Below, one piece after another: positions 32,251 through 40,283 of a DNA stretch of 40,284 nucleotides (its first letter is position 1; the number at the start of each line of letters is the position of its first letter). The stretch is from an uncultured Acetobacteraceae bacterium. GTDB taxonomy: Bacteria > Pseudomonadota > Alphaproteobacteria > Acetobacterales > Acetobacteraceae. The position numbers and the translations under genes were made by a program. The stretch lies in NCBI GenBank assembly GCA_903918315.1, contig CAIXEA010000226.1:1-40284 (forward strand). The letters run 5' to 3'. The notes beneath the pieces were generated by a model, which saw only the letters and a list, made by a program, of their open reading frames with translations, did not search any database and was not told the DNA's origin.

Positions 32251-32907
32251 TCAGGCCGGAACGTGCAGCACGCGCTGCACGAACACGCCGGGGGTATGGA
32301 TATGCGCGGGAGGCAGTTCGCCGAGTTCGACGACATGACTTGTCTGCACGATGGTCCGCTTCGCCGCCATCGCCATGATTGGGTTGAAGTTGCGCGCGCT
32401 GTCCTTGTGCGTGAGGTTGCCCCAGCGGTCCGCCTGCCATGCATCGATCAAGGCGACGTCGCCATGGATTGGGTATTCCAGAAGACAATTCCGCCCGTTA
32501 ATGACCCGGGTTTCCCGTCCCTCAGCCAGCAGAGTATCGGCGGCGGTGGGAGTATAGAATGCCTGAATGCCAGCCCCGGCGGCGCGAATGCGCTCGGCCA
32601 GCGTGCCCTGCGGCACGATCTCCAGCTCCAGCTTGCCGGCGGTAAACAGGCGGGCGGCGACGCTGGCCGGGCGGACGAAGCTGCAGATGATCTTGCGCAC
32701 GCGCTCGGTGGCCAGCAATTCCGCGATCGGCCCGTCATCACGCCCACCGGCATTGGCGACCAGTGTCAGGTCGCGGACGCCGCTGGCGATCAATCCTTGC
32801 ACCAGGTGTTCAGGGGTGCCGGGACCGAATCCGGCCAACAAGACGGTCGCACCGTTTTCGAGGTCCTCCATGGCCTCATTTAACGTGCTCACGAATTTGT
32901 TAATCAT
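32251..32907 (-). CDS. 3-oxoacid CoA-transferase subunit A
   Basis: A 218-residue alpha subunit (SCOT/AtoD/PcaI type). It carries the GATVLLAGFGPGTPEHLVQG motif near 19-38, the ANAGG element near 51-55, the VPQGTLAERIRAAGAGI segment near 99-115 and the NFNPIMAMAAKRTIV region near 176-190. It forms an alpha2beta2 enzyme with the downstream product and moves CoA between succinyl-CoA (or another donor) and an oxo acid. GGAGG lies about 14 nt before ATG at 32907. Its promoter region is the AT-rich stretch up to 33030. Confidence 0.93.
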   Translation of the reverse strand: MINKFVSTLNEAMEDLENGATVLLAGFGPGTPEHLVQGLIASGVRDLTLVANAGGRDDGPIAELLATERVRKIICSFVRPASVAARLFTAGKLELEIVPQGTLAERIRAAGAGIQAFYTPTAADTLLAEGRETRVINGRNCLLEYPIHGDVALIDAWQADRWGNLTHKDSARNFNPIMAMAAKRTIVQTSHVVELGELPPAHIHTPGVFVQRVLHVPA

Positions 32908-33016
32908 GATTCTGCATGGTCCTCCGGGCGTTTCGGGTCAAACGGTAGCGGCGCTGGGGCCTTTTGGCCACCCTTTGAGCCAGCAGGGACCGCCTTTAAC
33001 AGATTCCATAATAAAA

Positions 33017-33030
33017 AACGAATATTATCT
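33017..33030. promoter_or_regulatory. Degenerate TetR-type site upstream of the CoA-transferase operon
   Basis: AACGAATATTATCT keeps the left arm and centre of the palindrome at 19786 (CGAATA-T-TAT), but the right arm reads CTC instead of TCG. It lies 112 bp upstream of the CoA-transferase start in a gene-free AT-rich stretch (32908-33211). Only a half-site is convincing. Confidence 0.3.
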
Positions 33031-33098
33031 CATTATAGATTGCCCGCATGGGTTGAAAAAATATCTATACCGTTGTTTTATTTCTATTTTTTATCTTT

Positions 33099-33127
33099 TT
33101 GACCAATCTCATGCCGGATCGTTTTAT
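33099..33127 (+). promoter_or_regulatory. Possible sigma70 promoter of the pilin gene
   Basis: TTGACC (33099-33104) and TTTTAT (33122-33127) are spaced by 17 bp, about 85 bp before the pilin ATG. The AT-rich base composition makes chance matches more likely here than elsewhere in the window. Confidence 0.35.
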
Positions 33128-33211
33128 GTCAGAATTCTTTCAATATCATAATCTCGACAATGACACGGACGCCGCTATATTGAACGACAACAGACAGGGG
33201 CAGAATTTATC

Positions 33212-33382
33212 ATGTATCACTTCATCGCCTACTGGTTAGAATTGAAATATGATCGGCGTGCCGTTACCGCACTGGAATATGGACTGATCGCTGGAATCAT
33301 TGTTGCTGTCATTGCCTTGGGCTTCGGCGTCCTTGGCACAAATCTGTCCAACAAATTCAGCAAAGTCGGCAACAGCCTGTAA
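33212..33382 (+). CDS. Flp/Fap-type pilin (type IVb pilin)
   Basis: A 56-residue protein typical of Flp pilins: a short cytoplasmic leader, then AVTALEYGLIAGIIVAVIAL with the conserved glutamate-tyrosine pair (E22, Y23), and the end FSKVGNSL. In the usual processing site a glycine precedes the mature A-T-A-I-E-Y; here an alanine (A17) stands at that position, which may lower cleavage by the TadV/CpaA prepilin peptidase. CAGGGG precedes the ATG. No tad/cpa assembly genes are in the window, so it is a stand-alone pilin gene. It sits in the most AT-rich stretch of the window, 7 bp from the convergent SDR stop. Confidence 0.85.
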   Translation: MYHFIAYWLELKYDRRAVTALEYGLIAGIIVAVIALGFGVLGTNLSNKFSKVGNSL

Positions 33383-33389
33383 AACGTCT

Positions 33390-34139
33390 TCATAACATGA
33401 CGGTACCGCCATCCACCGCGACTGTCTGTCCTGTGACGAACTGACTCCCATCGCCAAGCAGCCAGGCAACGGTACCGCTCAGGTCTGCCGGGGCCAACGT
33501 GCGCTGAATGGACTGTCCGGTCCGGATCACCTCCAGTCCGCGCTCATATTTATCCCCCAGAAAGGCCACCGTCCCCTCCGTCATCACCGCGCTCGGTGCG
33601 ATCGCATTGACGCGGATGTTGTCACGGCCCAGTTCACGGGCCAATCCGCGGGTGAGGCCGATCACCGCGGCTTTGGATGTGGTGTAGTGCAGGGCGAAGG
33701 GCATGCCGTAGGTCGCGGCCAAAGACGCGATGTTGACGATCGACCCGCCGCCGCCCTGGCGCATAGCCGGGACCACCGCTTTGCAGCAATTCCAGATACC
33801 CTTGACGTTCACCGCCATCGCCGCATCCCAATCGGCTTCCGGAATCGCATTGAACCGCCCGCCACTGAGGGATCCGTAGAGCGCGGCGTTGTTCACAATG
33901 CCGTCGACCCGGCCGAACGCCGCGACCGCCGCGGCGACCATCGCCTCACACGATCCCGGATCCGTCACATCCAGCCTGACACCGATCGATCCGTTGCCGG
34001 CCGCGGAGGCAGCACTGGCGCAATCCGCCACGTCACCCGCCACGATATGGGCGCCTTGCGCACCCAAGGCCTGGGCGTATTCGAAACCCAGGCCGCGCGC
34101 GGCGCCGGTGATCAGCACGACTTTGCCTGAAACGCTCAT
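33390..34139 (-). CDS. SDR-family oxidoreductase
   Basis: A 249-residue classical short-chain dehydrogenase. It has the cofactor loop TGAARGLG near 11-18, aspartate D41 after the second strand favouring NAD, the NNAA motif near 83-86, catalytic serine in VNIASLAATYG, and Y-T-T-S-K in HYTTSKAAVIG. The C-terminal GQTVAVDGGTVML is typical. The reading frame stays open far upstream, but ATG at 34139 has a GAGGAG ribosome site and fits the family. It is divergent from the D-2-hydroxyacid dehydrogenase gene (105 bp between starts). Substrate unknown. Confidence 0.93.
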   Translation of the reverse strand: MSVSGKVVLITGAARGLGFEYAQALGAQGAHIVAGDVADCASAASAAGNGSIGVRLDVTDPGSCEAMVAAAVAAFGRVDGIVNNAALYGSLSGGRFNAIPEADWDAAMAVNVKGIWNCCKAVVPAMRQGGGGSIVNIASLAATYGMPFALHYTTSKAAVIGLTRGLARELGRDNIRVNAIAPSAVMTEGTVAFLGDKYERGLEVIRTGQSIQRTLAPADLSGTVAWLLGDGSQFVTGQTVAVDGGTVML

Positions 34140-34244
34140 AACGGGCTCCTCGGTTCGAGACCGCGGAACGATGCGGCCGGTTGCCGCGCGCTGCAAGCCG
34201 GCATAGGGTCCGCGCTCAATTTTACACTCCAGGAAAGCCCCATC

Positions 34245-35300
34245 ATGGCGCCCAACACCAAGCGCGTGTTCTATGTGAATGCCGTCTCTGCCCAGGTTTA
34301 TATCGACATCCTGGCGGGGCGTCCGGACATCCAGCTGGACAAGCTGGTCAATGAAAGCCCTGACGCCGAAGCGGAACCGATCCTGGCCCAGGCGCACGCC
34401 TATCAGATCGGGTCCTCCCGCCAGGAACTGGCGATGAAGTACCAAGGCTACACACCGTTGCTGCAGCGCTGCCCGAATCTGGTGGTGCTGTCCACCAATG
34501 GAGCCGGCTTCGACACGGTGTCGCTGGCGGATGCGACGGCGGCGGGGGTCGCGGTGGTCAATCAGGCCGGCGGCAATAAAGAAGGGGTGGCCGAACACGC
34601 GCTCGCGATGATGCTGGCGCTGTCGAAGAAGATCATGCTGTCCGATCACCAGATGCGCGCCGGCGGCACCTATAACCGCCGCGACTACATGGGCGACGAC
34701 GTGCAGGGCCGCGCCATCGGTATCGTCGGCCTTGGCAATGTCGGTAGCCGCCTGGCGGAGCTCTGCCGCGGCCTGTTCCGCATGCGCGTCATGACCTACG
34801 ACCCCTATATCAGCGCCGAACAGGCGACCGCGCAGGGTGTGGAGAAAATGGCCTCCCTCGACGACATGCTGCGACAGGCGGACTACGTGTCGATCAACTG
34901 CCCCCATACCGCGGAGACCCGCGGCATGATGGGCGCGGCGCAATTCGCCGCCATGCAGCCGCATGCGTATTTCATCACCACCGCCCGCGGCGGCATCCAT
35001 GACGAGGCCGCTTTGGCCGCCGCCCTGACCGCGAAACAGCTCTCCGGCGCCGGACTGGATGTGTGGGAGGATGAGCCGCCGCCGTCCGACCACCCGCTGC
35101 TGCAATTCGACAATGTGCTGGTCAGCCCGCACACCGCCGGCATCACGCGGCAATCGCGTCACAACATCGCGAAGATCGCGGCCGAACAGATGTTGGATAT
35201 TCTGGACGGGAAAAAGCCGCCCCGGCTGCTGAACCCTGAGGTCTGGCCGGCCTACCGCGAACGCTTTGCGAAGATCCTCGGGTTCATGCCGGACGCGTAA
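34245..35300 (+). CDS. D-isomer-specific 2-hydroxyacid dehydrogenase
   Basis: A 351-residue NAD-dependent enzyme of the D-2-hydroxyacid family. The Rossmann loop GIVGLGNVGSRLAE is near 158-171, and the catalytic arginine (TTARGGIHDE, about 247), glutamate (VWEDEPP, about 276) and histidine (SPHTAG, about 297) are all present. It interconverts a 2-oxo acid and a D-2-hydroxy acid; glycerate, phosphoglycerate and other substrates are possible. AGGAAA precedes the ATG. A hairpin terminator follows between it and the convergent Ldh-family gene. Confidence 0.92.
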   Translation: MAPNTKRVFYVNAVSAQVYIDILAGRPDIQLDKLVNESPDAEAEPILAQAHAYQIGSSRQELAMKYQGYTPLLQRCPNLVVLSTNGAGFDTVSLADATAAGVAVVNQAGGNKEGVAEHALAMMLALSKKIMLSDHQMRAGGTYNRRDYMGDDVQGRAIGIVGLGNVGSRLAELCRGLFRMRVMTYDPYISAEQATAQGVEKMASLDDMLRQADYVSINCPHTAETRGMMGAAQFAAMQPHAYFITTARGGIHDEAALAAALTAKQLSGAGLDVWEDEPPPSDHPLLQFDNVLVSPHTAGITRQSRHNIAKIAAEQMLDILDGKKPPRLLNPEVWPAYRERFAKILGFMPDA

Positions 35301-35310
35301 TTGGCCGCAC

Positions 35311-35343
35311 CCTCTCCCCCTCTCTCAACGGGAGGGGGAGAGG
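35311..35343. terminator. Bidirectional hairpin terminator
   Basis: CCTCTCCCCCTC (35311-35322) pairs perfectly with GAGGGGGAGAGG (35332-35343), a 12-bp stem with a 9-nt loop between two convergent genes. It shares the CTCTCCCCCTC core with the hairpin at 25101-25137. Confidence 0.7.
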
Positions 35344-35355
35344 TGATGCGCAGCC

Positions 35356-36408
35356 TCACCCCAGGCCGAGCCGCTCCGCGATCCCATAGCCCTTCGCCAG
35401 ATCGCCGATCTTGGTCCAGGTCGCGTCTTCCACCGGCACGCCGTTCTTGCGGCGGTCCTGTTCCTTCCGGAACTCGACCTCACCGGGGTAGAACACCTCG
35501 GTAAACCCTTCCGCCAGCGGGGTCGCCTTCAGGTAATGCGCGAAATCCGTCACCTCTTTCTTGAAGGTGTCGAGGGAGCGGAACGCCTCCACGTTGAACA
35601 CCGCCATGAAGCAGCCGTCATTGTGCCGGCCGGTCGGTTCGACGCCGAAGCCCAGCCCGGTCAGCAGCCCGGACAGGATCTCCACGATCACCGCCAGGCC
35701 CGTGCCCTTGTAGCCTTCCGCGCCGCCCAGCGGCAGCAGCGCGCCACCGGCTTTGAGCACCCGCGGATCCGTGGACGGCTTACCGTCTTTGTCGATCAGC
35801 CAGCCGGACGGCACCTGATCGCCACGCGCGGTCGCGACGTTGATCTTGCCGGCGGCGGCGGCGGAGGTCGCCATGTCGAATACCAGCGGGCCATCCAGGT
35901 TGGACGGGATGGCGAAGCACATCGGATTGGTGCCAAGCCGCGCTTGCGCGCCGCCAAACGGCGCAACCGCTTTCGGGCTGCGGCCGGAGTCGGCGGTGAT
36001 CAGGGCAATCATGCCCTCCGCCGCGGCCATCAGCGGATAGCTGGCGAGGCGGCCGATATGGCTCTGGCGAAACACCGTGGTGGCGGCGACGTTCTGTTTC
36101 TTCGCCTTTTCGATCGTGTAGCGCATGGCGCGGTCGCTGACCGCATAGCCAAAGCCCCAGTTACCATCGACGACCGTGGTCGTCGCGGTTTCCTGGGTGA
36201 TGACCCAGGGGGCTTTCGGCACGATGTGGCCGGCCTTGATGCGCTCGATATACTGCGGGATCAGGATGATGCCGTGGGAGTCGTGGCCCACCAGATTGGC
36301 GCCAATATTATACTTGGCGACGACAGCCGCCTCTTCCTCCGACGCGCCGGCCGCGACCAGCAGGCCTTTGGCGATGTCCATCAGTTGTTCGGCGGATACG
36401 TTGGGCAT
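35356..36408 (-). CDS. Ldh family oxidoreductase (malate/L-lactate dehydrogenase type)
   Basis: A 350-residue member of the Ldh/MDH-type-2 family, which reduces 2-oxo acids with NAD(P)H and is unrelated to Rossmann-fold lactate dehydrogenase. The catalytic histidine is H45 in GHDSHGI. TVFRQSHIGRLASYPLMAA near 110-128, RLGTNPMCFAIP near 156-167 and FDMATSAAAAGK near 177-188 are typical. AAGGGGAAA lies before ATG at 36408. Opposite-strand neighbour to a D-2-hydroxyacid dehydrogenase, so the two may handle the two enantiomers of one hydroxy acid; this is inference only. Confidence 0.92.
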   Translation of the reverse strand: MPNVSAEQLMDIAKGLLVAAGASEEEAAVVAKYNIGANLVGHDSHGIILIPQYIERIKAGHIVPKAPWVITQETATTTVVDGNWGFGYAVSDRAMRYTIEKAKKQNVAATTVFRQSHIGRLASYPLMAAAEGMIALITADSGRSPKAVAPFGGAQARLGTNPMCFAIPSNLDGPLVFDMATSAAAAGKINVATARGDQVPSGWLIDKDGKPSTDPRVLKAGGALLPLGGAEGYKGTGLAVIVEILSGLLTGLGFGVEPTGRHNDGCFMAVFNVEAFRSLDTFKKEVTDFAHYLKATPLAEGFTEVFYPGEVEFRKEQDRRKNGVPVEDATWTKIGDLAKGYGIAERLGLG

Positions 36409-36477
36409 GGTCGTTTTCCCCTTGGGTCGGTGAGATTGGCACGACGTTAGGCGATTGGGGGTGGTTGGCCAAGGGCC

Positions 36478-36524
36478 AGACCGGATCCGAGCCCGGATCA
36501 GAGCCCGGGTGAGGGCCCGGATCG
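36478..36524. repeat. Short degenerate 12-bp tandem repeat
   Basis: About four imperfect units of a GAGCCCGGATCA-like sequence (best units 36489-36500, 36501-36512 and 36513-36524) lie in the spacer between divergent genes. Each unit carries CCGG/GGATC palindromic parts. No function is evident. The remainder of the 183-bp spacer holds no recognised element. Confidence 0.5.
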
Positions 36525-36591
36525 CAGGATGTGAGTCGCGATTGAAAATAAGCCCTCTTGAAAACCAGGAATATTAGCCTATGTCACCCCC

Positions 36592-37080
36592 ATGACCGAC
36601 AAAAGCACCACCTGGCAAGCCGAACGTGAAACCCACCGCTACGCCTTGTCCACCCTGCTGGCCTGCCTGCCGCAGCCGCGGGAGACGACTCCCGAAGCGC
36701 TTGAACGGCGTAATGAGGCTGCGATCGCGGCCGTTTTCGCTCTCCAGCCGGCCAATGCCGCCGAGGTGATGCTGGCCATTCAATATGTCGCGACCCATGA
36801 ACAGGCAAAGGAATGCCTGCGCCTGGCCGACAAGCCTGGCATCGATCCGACCATGTGCAGGCAATGGACCGCGCAGGCAGACACGATGCGCCGCGCCGCT
36901 GAGAGCACCGCCCGCATGCTGGCGTCGATGCAGGTCAACCGTCGCAAACGCGGTGCCGAACCAACGCCTCAACCGGCGATCGCGGCCAAACCGCCTGAGG
37001 CGCCGCCCCGGCACCTCGATGACGCCGCCTTACAGGCGCTGATGAACCGCCGTTACCCGGGATCGGACACCGTTCACTGA
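36592..37080 (+). CDS. Protein of unknown function, helical, 162 residues
   Basis: The protein has no signal peptide or membrane helix. Residues 1-120 are predicted mostly helical, with LERRNEAAIAAVFALQPANAAEVMLA near 38-63 and TMRRAAESTARMLASMQVNRRKRG near 97-120. A Pro/Ala linker and a short C-terminal helix (DDAALQALMNRRYPG) follow. Small proteins like this occur in alphaproteobacteria, often near mobile elements, without assigned function. No clear ribosome site is seen before ATG at 36592. It is convergent with pntB. Confidence 0.6.
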   Translation: MTDKSTTWQAERETHRYALSTLLACLPQPRETTPEALERRNEAAIAAVFALQPANAAEVMLAIQYVATHEQAKECLRLADKPGIDPTMCRQWTAQADTMRRAAESTARMLASMQVNRRKRGAEPTPQPAIAAKPPEAPPRHLDDAALQALMNRRYPGSDTVH

Positions 37081-37107
37081 CGGCACCCGGCCTCGGGGAC
37101 CCTGGCC

Positions 37108-38514
37108 TCAGTGTCCCAAGGCCTGAACGATCTCTTCCGTCATCTTCTTCGCATCGCCAAACAGCATCATGGTGTTCGGGCGGAAGAACAACTCGTTGTC
37201 CACGCCCGCATAACCCGACGCCATCGACCGCTTCACAAACAACACCGTCGCCGCCTTTTCCACATCCAGGATCGGCATCCCGTAAATGGCCGAGGTCTTG
37301 TCGGTCTTGGCCGCCGGGTTGGTCACGTCATTGGCGCCGATGACATAGACGACATCCGCGGTGGAGAACTCGTTGTTGATCTCCTCGAGCTCGAAGACCT
37401 CGTCATACGGAACGTTGGCTTCCGCCAGCAGCACGTTCATATGCCCCGGCATGCGGCCGGCGACGGGATGGATGGCGTATTTCACCACCACGCCTTCTTT
37501 CTTCAGCGTGTCGGACATCTCGCGCAGCGCGTGCTGCGCCTGCGCCACCGCCATGCCGTAGCCGGGCACGATGATGACCTTCGAGGCGTTCTTCATAATG
37601 AAGGCCGCGTCCTCCGCATTGCCGCTTTTCACCGTGCGATCGCCCGCCGCGCCGGCGGGCCCGGCGGCGGCGGTATCGGTGCCAAAGCCACCCAGCAGCA
37701 CGTTGAAGATGCTGCGGTTCATGCCTTTGCACATGATGTAGGATAGAATCGCGCCCGACGCCCCCACCAGCGAGCCGGTGATGATCAGCGCCAGATTTTG
37801 AATGGTGAAGCCAATGCCCGCCGCCGCCCAGCCGGAGTAGCTGTTCAGCATCGACACCACCACCGGCATATCCGCGCCGCCGATGGGGATGATGATCAGG
37901 AAGCCCAGCACCAGCGCCAGAATGGCGATCAGCCAGAACAGGATCTGGCTGCCGCCGCTGATGACGAACGCCACCACCAGCACCACCAGCAAAATCCCCA
38001 TCCCCAAATTCAGCTTATGCTGTCCCGGAAACAGGATCGGCGCGCCCTTCATCAAAGCCTGCAACTTGGCAAAGGCAATCAATGAGCCAGAGAAGGTGAT
38101 CGCACCGATCGCCAGGCCGAGCGACATCTCGACCAGGCTTTGCCCATGGATATGGCCGGGCGTGCCGATATTGAACGCCTCTGGCGCATTCAGCGCACCC
38201 GCCGCGACGAACACCGCAGCCAGACCGACCAGGGAGTGAAAGGCCGCGACCAGCTGCGGCAGCGCCGTCATCTGAATGCGCAACGCGACCGCGGTCCCGA
38301 TGCCGCCGCCGATAACGATGCCGAGCGTGATCAGCACGAAGCCCCAGCCGCTCATGCCATGATGCAGCAGCGTGGCGGCGACCGCGACGCCCATGCCGAT
38401 CATGCCGAAGCGGTTGCCCTGGCGGGAGGTGACGGGGGAGGAGAGGCCGCGCAGCGCCAGAATGAACAGGACGGCGGCGACGAGATAGGCGAGCGAGGTG
38501 AGGCTGGCTGACAT
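37108..38514 (-). CDS. pntB: NAD(P) transhydrogenase subunit beta
   Basis: A 468-residue membrane subunit of the proton-translocating transhydrogenase. About nine hydrophobic helices (residues 1-260) form part of the proton channel. The soluble NADP-binding domain III (about 285-468) has the VPGYGMAVAQAQHALREM fingerprint, AGRMPGHMNVLLAEANVPYDEV and VIGANDVTNPAAK segments. The enzyme uses the proton gradient to reduce NADP with NADH, supplying NADPH for biosynthesis and oxygenase or reductase reactions. Third gene of the pnt operon, 10 bp after pntAB. Confidence 0.97.
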   Translation of the reverse strand: MSASLTSLAYLVAAVLFILALRGLSSPVTSRQGNRFGMIGMGVAVAATLLHHGMSGWGFVLITLGIVIGGGIGTAVALRIQMTALPQLVAAFHSLVGLAAVFVAAGALNAPEAFNIGTPGHIHGQSLVEMSLGLAIGAITFSGSLIAFAKLQALMKGAPILFPGQHKLNLGMGILLVVLVVAFVISGGSQILFWLIAILALVLGFLIIIPIGGADMPVVVSMLNSYSGWAAAGIGFTIQNLALIITGSLVGASGAILSYIMCKGMNRSIFNVLLGGFGTDTAAAGPAGAAGDRTVKSGNAEDAAFIMKNASKVIIVPGYGMAVAQAQHALREMSDTLKKEGVVVKYAIHPVAGRMPGHMNVLLAEANVPYDEVFELEEINNEFSTADVVYVIGANDVTNPAAKTDKTSAIYGMPILDVEKAATVLFVKRSMASGYAGVDNELFFRPNTMMLFGDAKKMTEEIVQALGH

Positions 38515-38524
38515 GGTGCGGCCC

Positions 38525-38917
38525 CTACTGCTTCTTCTTGAACATCGAGAGCATGCGCTGCGTGACCACGAAGCCCCCGAATATGTTGATGGAGGCGAGC
38601 GTCACGGCGATGAAGCCGAAGCCCATCGCCCAGCCCGACTCCGCGAGCCCGGTCGCCAGCATGGCACCCACGACGATCACGGAGGAGATGGCATTGGTCA
38701 CCGCCATCAGCGGCGAATGCAGCGCCGGCGTGACGTTCCAGACCACGTAGTAACCGACGAAGCAGGCCATGAGGAACACAGCCAGCAGGAAGATGAAAGG
38801 CTCGACCTCGGGTGCCACGGCACCGACGCTGACGGCGACTGACTGCGCGTGCGCGGCCAACTCATGTGCCCGTTCGGCGAGGCGGGCGGCCTCTTCCGCC
38901 AACTGGGAGGGGTTCAT
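38525..38917 (-). CDS. pntAB: NAD(P) transhydrogenase subunit alpha, membrane part
   Basis: A 130-residue protein with three membrane helices (about 43-60, 63-88 and 91-110). It corresponds to the C-terminal membrane part of E. coli PntA and is encoded separately here, as in Rhodospirillum and other alphaproteobacteria. [21 protein letters not shown] and [22 protein letters not shown] are conserved. It lies 18 bp after pntAA and 10 bp before pntB. Confidence 0.96.
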   Translation of the reverse strand: MNPSQLAEEAARLAERAHELAAHAQSVAVSVGAVAPEVEPFIFLLAVFLMACFVGYYVVWNVTPALHSPLMAVTNAISSVIVVGAMLATGLAESGWAMGFGFIAVTLASINIFGGFVVTQRMLSMFKKKQ

Positions 38918-38935
38918 CGTCTCGGTCTCCTGGTC

Positions 38936-40066
38936 TCAGGCGGCTTGGAAGCTGGGATGAACGACGGCACCGCCGCGGGTCAACATGACCCCCTTCACGA
39001 TGTCATCATCCACCGGGAGGTTGGGTTTACCCGCGGCCTTGTCCCAGAACGTCGTCAGGAAGGTCAGCAGATTGCGGGCATAGAGCGAGGACGACGCCAC
39101 AGGAATGCGCCCCGGCCAGTTGTTGAAGCCGAGGATCGTCACCCCGTTCGGCGTCACGATGTGCTGGCCCGGTATGGTCGATTCACAATTGCCGCCGGCG
39201 TCGGACGCGAGATCGACGATCACGCTCCCCGGCCGCATCGCATCGACCATGGGCTTGGTGACGATCGTCGGCGCCTTGCGGCCCATCACCAGCGCGGTGC
39301 AGATGACGATGTCGTTCTTGGCGACGGTGGCGGCCATCAGCTCGGCCTGCTTCTGGCGGAACGCGTCACTCATTTCCCTTGCATAGGCGCCGGTCTGGGC
39401 GGCGGTTTCAGCGTCTTCCACCCCGACATAGGTGGCGCCGAGGGATTTGATTTCCTCTTTGGCGGCGGGGCGCACGTCGGTGGCGGACACGATCGCGCCC
39501 AGCCGGCGGGCGGTGGCGATGGCCTGCAACCCTGCGACGCCGGCGCCGATCACGAAGACCCGCGCCGGGGGGACCGTGCCAGCGGCGGTCATCATCATCG
39601 GAAACCCACGGGCGAAAGCGCCGGCCGCTTCGATGATCGACCGGTAGCCGGCCTGATTGGCCTGGCTGGACAGCACGTCCATGGCTTGCGCGCGGGTGAT
39701 GCGCGGCAGCAATTCCATGGCCGCGGCATCGATCCCGGCGGCGGCAAGGGATGGCACCAGATCGGGATCGCCGAACGCACCGGCGATGCAGACCAGCAAG
39801 GTACCGCGCGGGATCAACGCCCGCTGCTCGGGCAAGGGGGCCTGGACCGCGAAGACGATCTCCGCCCCGGTCAGGGTGGATTCCGGATTGTCCCCGATCC
39901 GCGCCCCGGCCGACAGGAATTCGCTGTCGGGGATGGACGCCGCGGCACCGGCCCCGGTTTCAATCGCAACCTCCAGCCCAAGGGCAATGAGGCGTTTGAC
40001 CGTCTCGGGCGTCGCGGCAACGCGGGTTTCGGCCAAACGACGTTCTCTCAGCACCGCCAGACGCAT
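38936..40066 (-). CDS. pntAA: NAD(P) transhydrogenase subunit alpha, NAD-binding part
   Basis: A 376-residue soluble subunit (domain I) related to alanine dehydrogenase. RLAVLRERRLAETRVAATPETVKRL opens the N-terminal domain. The NAD-binding Rossmann element is RVFVIGAGVAGLQAIATARRLGA near 168-190, followed by the RPAAKEEIKSLGA segment, a mobile-loop region near 220-240, and PGSVIVDLASDAGGNCE near 278-294. GAAGGAAG precedes ATG at 40066. First gene of pntAA-pntAB-pntB, so the promoter should lie in 40067-40240, where no clear box was identified. Confidence 0.97.
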   Translation of the reverse strand: MRLAVLRERRLAETRVAATPETVKRLIALGLEVAIETGAGAAASIPDSEFLSAGARIGDNPESTLTGAEIVFAVQAPLPEQRALIPRGTLLVCIAGAFGDPDLVPSLAAAGIDAAAMELLPRITRAQAMDVLSSQANQAGYRSIIEAAGAFARGFPMMMTAAGTVPPARVFVIGAGVAGLQAIATARRLGAIVSATDVRPAAKEEIKSLGATYVGVEDAETAAQTGAYAREMSDAFRQKQAELMAATVAKNDIVICTALVMGRKAPTIVTKPMVDAMRPGSVIVDLASDAGGNCESTIPGQHIVTPNGVTILGFNNWPGRIPVASSSLYARNLLTFLTTFWDKAAGKPNLPVDDDIVKGVMLTRGGAVVHPSFQAA

Positions 40067-40249
40067 CCACTGCTTCCTTCAATCCGGCCCACGGGTATGT
40101 CAGTGGAGCAATGCACCGCAAGGGCGCAAGCCGCAAGGGGTGGCGCGGCAAATCTGCCCCGCGCGCGGGACCTGCCCGCTTTTAAGGCACGATCGACGGC
40201 CGAACAAAACGCGCCTCCTTTGCCGGCCACCGGTGTCGCTAGCTAATCA

Positions 40250-40283
40250 ATCTGTCCGGTTTATGTAGCTCATGATCTGTCCG
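40250..40283. repeat. Two 9-bp direct repeats, possible insertion-element end
   Basis: ATCTGTCCG occurs at 40250-40258 and again at 40275-40283, 25 bp apart, at the very right edge. Regularly spaced short repeats of this type are known at ends of IS21-like elements. No transposase is visible in the window, so this is a weak call. Apart from this, the stretch after pntAA (40067-40249) shows no gene. Confidence 0.3.

Noticed and set aside
34140-35162. Upstream extension of the SDR open frame, giving a 590-codon frame
   Set aside because: The extension is antisense to the D-2-hydroxyacid dehydrogenase. The SDR has a proper ATG with GAGGAG at 34139.
36478-36524. Short repeats as a CRISPR-like array
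   Set aside because: Units are 12 bp with no spacers and no cas genes in the window.
36565-36580. GGAATATTAGCC before the 36592 gene as another TetR-type site
   Set aside because: Only the central GAATATTA is shared; both outer arms differ and there is no palindrome.
37081-37127. Possible terminator between the 36592 gene and pntB
   Set aside because: GGCCTCGGGGAC and GTCCCAAGGCC can pair only with a bulge and mismatch, without a T-run; too weak to list.
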